Shown: positions 49,735 to 59,079 of the stretch, piece by piece
Position numbering within the stretch: position 1 is the first letter of the stretch
How the letters are laid out: every line of letters starts with the position of its first letter
Source: Lucifuga dentata
Lineage: Eukaryota; Chordata; Actinopteri; Ophidiiformes; Bythitidae
DNA: 64,000 bases
Direction: 5' to 3'
Assembly (NCBI GenBank): GCA_014773175.1
Contig: VXCM01001561.1
Location: 167,357 to 231,356 of the forward strand
Position numbers and translations under genes: made by a program
Notes under the pieces: model-generated
Seen by the model: only the letters and a program-made list of their open reading frames with translations
The model's database searches: none
What the model was told of the DNA's origin: nothing

Positions 49735-50265
49735 CTTTTAATTCCAGCTTTGCGCTACTCTTTTAAAAGTATCTCATTTTTACAAGTGAACTCCATCAAA
49801 GCAAAAGTTCTACACAGTTCTATTTAATGAAACAAAAAACAAATGGAATCTGCCAACCATGATGTTTGCAAATGTGAACAACTAGCCCACCTACGGCCGC
49901 CTCCGCTATCTGTTCCCTTATTTATTAATTCACTTCATTTTATTCACCCACTCTCCTGATCAATAAGTAATTAATTTCCCTGGCTGGGAGAAAACGGGCC
50001 CTCTAATGTCGCTAATGTGCTCCAGCCTGGCTTTTTGTTTGAAAACTTCAAATTTAAATTAGAAGTGAGAGAGGAAATGCGATAAATAGATGTCCCGTGC
50101 TTTGATTTCTCTGAGGAGAGAGTGTTTCTCACTGCGTTCTTCTCGCTGATGGCGGACAGCGTCTCGTGATGAGATTGCATTTGTTTGATTGGACGGGAGC
50201 CAGAGAGAGAGGAGAGGCTGAGAGCGGGACAGGAGCTCAGAAATGAGTTGATGCATGATTAATTT
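49735..50265. other. Candidate conserved non-coding element cluster
   Basis: Unique sequence with TATTTATTAATTCACTTC, GATCAATAAGTAATTAATTT, CAAATTTAAATTAGAAG and CTGATGGCGGACAGC. Ends before a CT-rich zone. No coding signal. Confidence 0.4.
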
Positions 50266-50423
50266 TCTCTCTCTTTCAATCTTTAAATTTCTTACATACA
50301 CAAGCTTATTCACAAAGTCAACCAAAAGGTTGCCGGTTCGATCCCCAGATCAACAAGGCAAATCTGGGCAAGAAAAGTTACAGAGCATTTGTCCCTCTCT
50401 CAATACCATTGCTGCCGTGTCCT

Positions 50424-51022
50424 TTAAAGGACCATACCATCCATTTTGCATGTTTGAGCCTAATATATTCAATTGTCATACATGTTTCATTACTGACAAT
50501 GATTTCCCAAAGGATAAAACTGTATTTCAGCTTTACTGATATTTAGCAAAATTTCTTAATCTTTCAAAATCATATATTCAAGTGATACACCCACCTTAAA
50601 AATCCATGTTTCTCCTGCTAATAGTTACACAAATTTATGAAGTCACAGTTGTTTTAAATTTTTGATGAACACAGGTCTTCTTTTGGGACTATATTCCCTG
50701 GTGGAGGCATACATTCACTCCACGCTTTTTATTGAGCTTAAACACTAAAATTACATAACTTCTAAAAAAACCTGAATACACGTCTTGTTGGTGATGATGG
50801 ATTACCTATCCCAAGAACGTTTACAGTATCAACAAGTTGATTTTAATAGCAGAATGAACTGAAACCAATGGAGGTCTGGAAGGTAGGAAAAACATTTTTA
50901 ATTCACCGTTCCAGTAGTATGCTTTGGGAAATGATTGTCAGTCAAGGTTACATGTATGAAAATTGAAACTGAAAATTGAAAATGAGGCTCAAACATGCAA
51001 AATGGGTGGTGTGGTCCTTTAA
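50424..51022 (+). mobile_element. TTAA MITE, subfamily A
   Basis: Complete copy, forward orientation. The right arm has a small internal repetition (GAAAATTGAAACTGAAAATT) that the other copies lack. Confidence 0.88.
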
Positions 51023-52276
51023 GCAAGGCACTTGAACCATAAAGTTCACAGCATGCTTCATCTGAAATGCCTACAGCAGAGTTGGAAGGTGGTGAGAATC
51101 TCCTCTCCACTGGTCAAATCGGGGAGGTTTGCTTCCTCCTGACTCTCAGACACACCCACTTCACGCAGACGTTGGCCTGGAGTGTGAGGTGTGAAACTGG
51201 AGAGACTTTTCATTTTTCCTTCTCAAGCTCTCTTTTCTCTCTCTATCATTATTTCCACACTCTGTGCAGAGAACTGAAACCACAAGTGTGTTATCCTCTA
51301 ACTCCTTTATCCTCTGCTGCAAAAACACACAGAATTCCTGTTAATAATTCCTCCCCTCTTCATGTTGGTGGTTTTTCATGGGTATTCTGAAAAGGTATAA
51401 ACATGGTGGCTTCCTGGCGATTTGTCTGACTAAGTCGTTCGGGCGGGTCGGCTGAAGCACGGAGTCTTTAATGCTCTAGTGGAGCTGCTTGGTGGCAGCA
51501 GGTAAGCTCCTGGTTGTACTGGGCAGCTTGTAGGTGTGAGTGTGTGTAAAAGTGTGTGTGGAGCAGGTCCTTCCTGCAAAACACCATTCATGCTTAATAA
51601 ATATATCCTGGATAAATGAAGGTAACAAATCAGCGTTTTATTACTACATAAACACAAACGCAACAGTCAGTAGAGACAATAATCAGTGCGATTTGATAAT
51701 TAAATCAAAAATAGAACTCAAAGCATCAATTGTGTCTGAGACATAAGTTGGTAAGACTCTGGTAGGAGATTCTGATCTGTATTAGTATGGTGAGGTTTTT
51801 ATTGGGAATAAAAACCAAGAATTTAAGCTGAGTCCTTATAGGATGATAATTACTGTATGTGTAATTCTCGGAATCTGAGGTTCTGGGTGTGTATTACCTC
51901 AGAGTTTTTTTTTTTTTTTTTNTTTTTTTTTTTTTTTTTAAAGGAATCAATAAAACCAAGGAAATTTATTGAAAAAAGAAGAGATATATAAACAAATTCA
52001 CTCATAAAATTTTAAAACACAGGAGTCCGAAGGATGAAGGATGAACTTTCATTCCAGTCATCCACCGTCCACTGTCTGTTCTTTTGCCCATTTTAACCTT
52101 TTCTTTTTTATTTGCCTTTTATTTGGCTTTTTCTTTGAAACTCTGCCTTTAAGGCCAGCATCCCGGAGTCATCTTTTCACTGTTGCAGATGACTGGTACT
52201 TGGCCGGTACTATTAAGCAAGCAGCCAACTGAGGACATACGTAGTGTATTAGATATTCCTATAAGGATCACATGAT
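51023..52276. other. Intergenic, no gene seen
   Basis: A poly-T stretch with the N at 51922. Short open frames have no protein-like features. Confidence 0.5.
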
Positions 52277-52830
52277 TTAAAGGACCATACCATAGCATGT
52301 TTGAGCCTAATATATTCAATTTTCATACACATTACAGACAATCATTTCCCAAAGGCTAAAACCGTATTTCAGTTTCCCTGATATTTTGCAGCGATACACC
52401 CACCTTAAAAATCCATGTTTCTCCTGCTAATAGTTACGCAGCCTTATGAAGTCACGGTCATTTAAAATTTTCTATAAACGCAGGTCTTCTTTTAGGACTA
52501 TATTCCCCGGTGGAGGCATACATTCACTCCATGCTTTTTATTGTGCTTAAACTCTAAAATTACATAACTTCTAAAAAAAGAAAAACTTGAATACATATCT
52601 TGTTGGTGATGATGGATTACCTATCCCAAGAATGTTTCAAGTATCAACAAGTTGATTTTAATAGCAGAATCAACTGAAACCAATGGAGGTCTGGAAGGTA
52701 GGAAAAACATTTTTAATTCACTGTTCCAGTAGTAGCCTATGCTTTGAGAAATGATTGTCAGTAACGTTACGTGAATCAAAGTTAAATATATTAGGCTCAA
52801 ACATGCAAAATGGGTGGTATGCTCCTTTAA
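52277..52830 (+). mobile_element. TTAA MITE, subfamily A
   Basis: Complete ends, forward orientation. It lacks several short segments of the left arm (after ACCATACCATAG and after ATATTTTGCA), so it is about 30 bp shorter than the reference copy. Confidence 0.87.
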
Positions 52831-53284
52831 GCATGTAGTTACCTAGGAAGACATTCTAGATGTAGTTTTTACTCAGTATTTGTATAAGAATGAGAATAAG
52901 GTAGATAGAGCCAGGTCTTCTCCCATTCCTCCATAATAGCATGATTTATATTTTTTGATAGGGCCAGATAGATCATGAAGACACATTATTTTCTATTCCT
53001 CAAGTGAAAGCGTTATTATGCCATGTTGGTGCTGCTGCTGCTGTTAGTGGTGTGTGTTGGTGTAGCAGTCACACTATTTTTCTTTTCCAGGTGAACCGTG
53101 GCTGTGAGATTGGCCGGGGCAACAGAAAGAGAAATCACACTGGAGACGAAGGGAAATCGGATCAGCGAGCACAATAAAGCAGCAACTCCAAAGAAAATGA
53201 CCTGGGAAGCAAGCCACATGCCAGCTTCTCACAGTACGTGTGTGTGTGTGTATTAGCAGAATATATATATTTTAGGGAAGAAGG
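52831..53284. other. Intergenic; possible weak exon-like segment
   Basis: TTTTTCTTTTCCAG at 53076-53089 resembles an acceptor and CACA|GTACGTG near 53234 a weak donor. The enclosed sequence has no useful frame. Not supported as an exon. Confidence 0.25.
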
Positions 53285-53505
53285 ACTGCAATACATATAA
53301 CTACAGGCTGTCGTTTTGTTTGCTCACTCCCGTGGCAAAATGGAGGCCATACATCGTCCCTTATTGCCTAAAAAAAAGGCCCACAATGCAATTCCAGTTG
53401 CCCTTGGGTGTGGCGTAGTGCTGGTCACTCAGGGAGTGCGCTGCAGGAGTCACATGGTTTCAGATGGATCGCATCAATTTGCCACAAAAACAATATGGGC
53501 CTTTC
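53285..53505. other. Candidate conserved non-coding element
   Basis: Unique balanced block (GGCAAAATGGAGGCCATACA, CCACAATGCAATTCCAG, CGCATCAATTTGCCAC) directly before the pyrimidine tract. Confidence 0.38.
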
Positions 53506-53800
53506 TCTCCCTCCTCGCTATATTCTTCCTCCCTTTCTCCCTCCCTCCCTCTCTCTCTCTCTTCATCCACTCCTTCTCACCTCCTCTACCTCACTTACCC
53601 TCTTGCTTCCTCTCTTTTCATTTCCAGCTTTAGCGTTATCCGTCTTCTTTTTCTCTTGCTTTCATTGTGTTTCTTCCTTTCTCTATCTTGTTATCTTACA
53701 AAATCTACTTAATGGAGGAGTAAAGTAAATACATTTCTCCTTCGTTCTCTTCTCTTCTCTTCTCTTCTCTTCTCTTCTCTTCTCTTCTCATGTCAGAATA
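53500..53800 (+). repeat. Pyrimidine tract with TTCTC tandem array
   Basis: CCCTCCCTCCC- and CTCTCTCTC-rich sequence, then CTTTC-rich sequence, ending in about ten TTCTC units (53742-53790). The long open frames here are compositional. Confidence 0.8.
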
Positions 53801-54195
53801 GAATTCTAAACAAAAACATATTTTACTGGAGGTCATCCTTGAACACAACCAGATGACAAATTTTCAAAAAAAAACAAACAAAAAAAAAAACACCATTTAA
53901 TATTTTTGTTCTCAGCAATAAAAGAATAAATAACAATTTTGTTCAGTTCAAATTCTCTCTTTCTCTCTCGGTTTTGGTTTTTTTAAATCTCCCACTAACC
54001 AGCAGGTTACTAGTGCCACCTTGTGGTAATATGCGGAATAGAATAAGGCAAACCAAACTCATCAGCAGAAACCAAATTGAATTTCGCTCCTGAAAGATGG
54101 CAAAAGTTTATTTAACTAAACTTTGCTGCTTGTTTGAAATGCACAGTTTAAAATTATGTTCCAGTTGTTTAAAAAGGATCTCAAAATTATTTACT

Positions 54196-54289
54196 ACTTT
54201 CCAGCACCAGGGCTATTTATTAAAAGGAAAGATAAAGATGCTGTCATTTAAATATGTACAGTGAATCGTTAAATAGAGGAAAATTAAAG
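54196..54289 (+). repeat. Duplicated non-coding block, copy 2
   Basis: Same orientation as copy 1 and 4.77 kb away. The surrounding sequence is not alike, so only a short block was duplicated or retained. It does not belong to any repeat family seen elsewhere in the window. Confidence 0.85.
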
Positions 54290-56420
54290 GGACGCTCCAC
54301 TGTTTTTACACATTAAATTCAGTTTTTTGGTCTAATTATCATGAAAACATCTGTACAAAGGTTTTTGTGCCTGAAGAGGGAGCTGTGCAAAGTCTGGAGA
54401 TATGACGTTCATTCTTTCCATCTTTCTTCCCCCTTTTTGAAACCTGATCATCTACACATGGATATTATATCAATGCTGCAGGAAAATACATAAATAATAA
54501 CAACATTTTCAAACTCAAAGCCATAGTTGTAAATTCTGCTTTCAGATTGTGGAAACAGCTACATGTATACTCAGGAAATGCTTATAATGTCATAACAGAG
54601 AAAGAAGAAGGTGATTATAGTTATTCACCAGAAAGAAGAAGTAATCATTGACAGATTTTGCCTGTATACATTAATAGAATATAGTTGCACATGGAAATAA
54701 AATCTCTGATTAGAATAGTTGGGTTTGATTTTTAAATACTCTTTCTAGGTCCCAGTAAAGAACTTCAGGGCTCCTGACTTTGAGAATTACTCTATTAGAA
54801 ATGTGCACATTTTAGCAGGCGTGGAGCTTCCCTGCATTCATAACCAGAAAACACTGATTCTAAAACGACTCTCTACATCAAATAAGCAGATACACATCTT
54901 CATCCAGCCCGGTCCGATGCAAAAAGCTCAACTAAACATTCAAGAAAGATCTAAACAGGCATACTTTTTAATTTTCCCCCTTTGCACATTCCAACTTTCA
55001 CTGTTTTCTTTTTTTTCTTCTCATATTCACATTCAATCAATCCCCACTCGTTCCTACAGCCAGAAAAATAAAATAACAAAACCCCTGAAATAATAACTTA
55101 AACTGAAGTATTACTTTAATACTTCAGTAGAAATAACCTGGTTCCAACATTTTCAAGGGAACAGGCTGAGTTGCCTGAGGCTACAGTGTAATGTGTGAGT
55201 GGAAGTATATGGGCTGTCACTTCAGATTAGAGAGCAGCCTCCATGTGCCTTTGACGGAGAGGCAGCTGGGGTAATAGGAGGTGGAGGGGATTACAGTTCA
55301 TAAAAATCACGTATGAATGGAGATAGCCAACAATGAAATATGTCATTTTCAGCACTGTTGTTTTACACCAATTTTTCCTGAATTACAGCTTGTGTGCATG
55401 TGTGTGTGTGTGAGTCTACCTGTGTAGCTCTAAATATGTTTTCAGCTTCCATGCGTTATTATCCATCAGCTGAATAATCAGCAGAGATTCTAAATTATAT
55501 CCAATCTATTCATCAAAAATATATTTTAAATTACATACATACTTAGAATAAACTACAAGGTCATTAATTCCTCCATTGTAGCCAAACGAGTCTACACAAA
55601 ATTTGTCTTTGTAGAAATACTGACCTAACCAGAAAGAAGTTGTTATAATAAACGTATTTTTCTGGCTCTATTTCTGTAATACATATACTGTACATCAGCA
55701 TAATTTACATGCTATCGAATCAGCATCATCTCAACTGCACACTAGTGGTTGTTGCATATTTCTGCCGTATTTGTTACTGAACAGCAATTCTATAACTGTG
55801 TCCCCTGTCCAAGCATATATATTGTAGATCCAGATTCCTTACCAAATTACACCGATTTATGGTCTATAATGCTTGATTTTTTCTTAACAGAGATTGGTTT
55901 CTATATTGTATTTTGCAGAACTTGACAAAAAAAATCAAAAATTATGAATTATGTATACTTAGGAAAAATATTGGTATTGAAAGTCCAACCAAATGCTAAA
56001 CGTACTCTTGCCTGTAGGGCACCAAGGAACCCAGGACAGCCACAGTCAATAAATTCCCCACTGCTCCTATCTGTTGTGATGCATATACATATAATAACCA
56101 CTAGAGGGTAGTGGTGTGCAATAAAATAAATCAGCATGTACCTCAGTCGAGTGACGTTAGTAGTCTACCACAAAAAGCTATACAATATAATGAAGATCCA
56201 ATGCTATTGCTTGGAAATAAAAAGTAGATTTGTTTTGAGATGTTATTAGCCTATCATCAAATTAATTAAGCCATTTGTTTGAAACTTATTTAATTAAATA
56301 CAAAAGTTATAAAATGCATATATGGGGTGTTTAATGGTACATTTCATAGAATAAACGCAACCGAGTTTGCTGTTCCTGATTGCTGACCGTATTTGAGATA
56401 TTAAAAAAAAAAATCCCATT
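54290..56420. other. Intergenic, mostly AT-rich; candidate element at 55180-55325
   Basis: Most is AT-rich without recognised features. 55180-55325 is a unique, balanced stretch (GGGCTGTCACTTCAGATTAG, GTGCCTTTGACGGAGAGG) that could be regulatory. A 12-bp perfect hairpin lies at 55102-55128. Confidence 0.4.
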
Positions 56421-56540
56421 TAACAATAACAACAAAATTTATTTATATAGTTCTTTTCAAAACAAAGGTTACAAAGTGCTTTACACACAATACCATATAG
56501 AAAAGACCAATAAACAAAAGGTTAAAAACAATATGGATTA
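56421..56540 (-). repeat. LINE-type tail, reverse orientation
   Basis: AACAATAACAACAAAATTTA leads into TTATATAGTTCTTTTC and CAAAGTGCTTTACACAC, a frequent fish LINE 3' end read backwards. It lies about 230 bp upstream of the znf507 promoter candidate. Confidence 0.6.
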
Positions 56541-56773
56541 AAATAAAATAAAATTAAAAAAATAATCAAATAAAAAATAATCAAGTCGTCATTGAAGTCC
56601 TTACTCTTACATCCTTGCTTGTTTCAAACTCTAAATTGACATTATTTCTCACCCAAACCACTTAAAAGCGCCCATAACTTATTCAAAAGTGCCAAAGCGA
56701 TGTACGTTTCCAAGCTGCACCTGAAGGCAACGTGAGTTTTCAAAGGCAACCTGTCAGTCATCGGGCTGAGTTG

Positions 56774-56828
56774 GTCACCTGACCCAAACTCCGAGTCACG
56801 TGACTAATATACCATCCTCGCCATTTTG
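56774..56828 (+). promoter_or_regulatory. znf507: Candidate znf507 core promoter: E-box palindrome plus YY1-type site
   Basis: GTCACGTGAC at 56795-56804 is a perfect 10-bp palindrome of the USF/MITF/TFE3 type. A related half-site, TCACCTGAC, lies about 20 bases upstream. GCCATTTTG at 56820-56828 fits the YY1 consensus found at TATA-less housekeeping starts. The arrangement sits about 100 bases before a good splice donor and 2.3 kb before the znf507 start codon. No TATA box at a suitable distance is obvious. Inference from motifs only. Confidence 0.55.
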
Positions 56829-56926
56829 CAATGTGGGGGAGAGAGAGGCTACTTTTTATGGCTAACGAATAAAACAAAGCGGTTTTATGTGTTGAGGACA
56901 AAGAGCGTCGAGTCTTTTCTGTGTCC
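56827..56926 (+). other. znf507: Probable non-coding first exon of znf507
   Basis: A consensus splice donor (GTGAGTAT from 56927) follows about 100 bases of moderately GC-balanced sequence, directly downstream of an E-box palindrome and a YY1-type site. The next exon starts at 59077 with only 3 nt before the ATG, so an upstream untranslated exon is required. The transcription start is not visible; the left boundary is a guess placed at the YY1-like site, which often overlaps start sites. Confidence 0.55.
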
Positions 56927-58927
56927 GTGAGTATATATTTATTAAAATAGAACCACGCGCCTCTTCGTCATTGATTAACCGAAGCCATAACTAAAATGCC
57001 CTTGTATATTCATGTTAGTAACTGCTAGCAGCGTGAGACTCGTGTGTTGGCTGTGTGTATGTGTATGTGGGAAGCTAACAGGCTAACAGATATATATTTG
57101 TGTGCCCTCCTACCTCTCACTCACACTTCGTTTTAACTTGATTCAAAGTCTAGTTTCATATTAAACTCCTTAATGTTCGGTAATGTAAGACAGATTTTGG
57201 AGGGAAAAATCGGTGTCTCTTTGATTATGAAGGTTGCATCTAACTTCACTCTGCAGAGGACTGAGAGAGGATGAAATATTTTTAGATTCTGACCTAACAG
57301 GTGCCCATCTGAGTCTGTTTAAAGCACATGATCGAGTCTACAGAGATAAGCTTCACTGAGCAAACATTCAACCTGATAAAATATCAACAGAACTTCAGGA
57401 TTCCGAGCTTTATCTGCCTGTAAAATTAACACAAATACTTTAATATCTGATTTACACTGTGAGTAAGATATTCTAACTAGAAGTTGGTTATCAGAATTAG
57501 CTGTCCACTAGTTTCAATTTGTATCCTCCTTTCTCATTTCTCTAATCTGGATTCTGTAGTATAATAATAAAGATGGATTGAGTTTATCTTGAGTTGAGTA
57601 TATAATGACTCAAAGTCCATGTTACTACTGATGAAAATTCACAGAGGCTATTCTGCTGCCAGAAGCAGAAGTAGACAAAAAGGGAAGAGGAATTGCGGCC
57701 AGAAAGTGAGTGAGAAAGAGGAAGGTGAGGCGTTTAGATTAAAGGATTTTGACCACATGAGAAGTTGTGGTTGTTATCCTTCAGGTTTACTATGTACACA
57801 AATGCATGCTGTATATGTTTACATAGTAGCTCCTCTATAGACTAACAGCAGCACAGCTTATCTCTGAGTTAAGCAATCACACTTATCAGAATGGTTTTAA
57901 TTTATGCAGCCTTTACTTGACCTCTGCAAGATAATCTGGTCTAAATGCCAAAATGGTTGAGTTTATCTTGGCTTAAAAAGTTTTTTTTTTTTTTTTTNTT
58001 TTTTTTTTTTTTTTTTTCCAACAACAGTTGAATTGTTTTGGAGGCAAATGCAAACTGTTGTAGTAAACATTTGACTTAAAGGACCATACTATCCATTTTG
58101 CATGTTTGAGCCTAATATATTCAATTTTCATACATGACAATCATTTCCCAAAGCATACTGCAACGGTGAGTTAAAAAAAAAAAAAAAATCCAGACCTCCA
58201 TTGCTTTCAGTTCATTCTGCTATTAAAATCTACTTGTTGATACTGTAAACGTTCTTGGGATAGGTAATCCATCATCACCATCAAGACGTGTATTCAGGTT
58301 TTCTTTAGTAGTTATATAATTTTAGTGTTTAAGTGCAATAAAAAGTGTGGAGTGAATGTATGCCTCCACCAGGGAATATAGTCCCAAAAGAAGACCTGCA
58401 TTTATGAAAAATTTAAAGGACCGTGACTTCATAAGGCTGCATAACTATTAGCAGGAGAAACATTGATTTTTAAGGTGGGTGTATCACTTGAATATTTGAT
58501 TTTGAAAGATTAAGAGATTTTGCAAAATATCAGGAAAGCTGAAATACGGTTTTATCCTTTGGGAAATGATTGTCAGTAACGTAACATGTATGAAAATTGA
58601 ATATATTAGGCTCAAACATGCAAAATGGATGGTATGGTCCTTTAAATCATCATTCCTTTCACTAAGTAATTTGTAAATTGGCATTTGACTAAATCTTATA
58701 TCACCATGTTTTTCACTCATGACCTCAATAATGATAATGTGAAAATATTTTGTATATGACGAGGGATGTTTCATATAATATCTACTGTGTGTGTATTTGT
58801 GTGTGTTTGTGTTTTATTCTTATTATTTTCAGGTTGCTAAGCAGGTGTCATTAGAGTTTTTTTTTCTGTGAGGATATTAGTAAACAGCTCTAGAAAAAAA
58901 AAAAACTATCAGTAAGAACAATATTGC

Positions 58928-58962
<35 letters not shown>

Positions 58963-59076
58963 ATATGTATATATATAATCAGTCTGTCTTAAGGGATGCT
59001 ATATTTGTTATATCCAGTATGTATTATAATCAAATTTCACCACCAACTTTGCACACTTTTTTCTTTTCTCTGCAAG
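56927..59076 (+). other. znf507: znf507 intron 1
   Basis: Bounded by a GTGAGT donor and a pyrimidine-rich AG acceptor. It contains a poly-T tract with a single N (57998), one reverse-oriented TTAA MITE (58076-58645), and a TA/TG microsatellite near 58929-58976. Nothing else coding is recognisable; the 57619-57840 open frame has no features of a real protein. Confidence 0.55.
58076..58645 (-). mobile_element. TTAA MITE, subfamily A, in znf507 intron 1
   Basis: TTAA flanks, AGGACCATAC inverted termini and the standard internal body. An A run replaces part of the left arm near 58174-58189. Reverse orientation. Confidence 0.88.
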
Positions 59077-59079
59077 GTC

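Noticed and set aside
53090..53233. Possible non-coding exon between acceptor-like and donor-like sites
   Set aside because: The donor is weak, there is no reading frame and no linked exon.
53316..53728. Overlapping 105-106 codon frames
   Set aside because: Second halves are pure CT-rich repeat; first halves are conserved-looking but not protein-like.
58996..59079. Upstream in-frame ATG extending znf507 by 28 residues
   Set aside because: The extension translates a pyrimidine tract and splice acceptor; family proteins begin at the MEE start.
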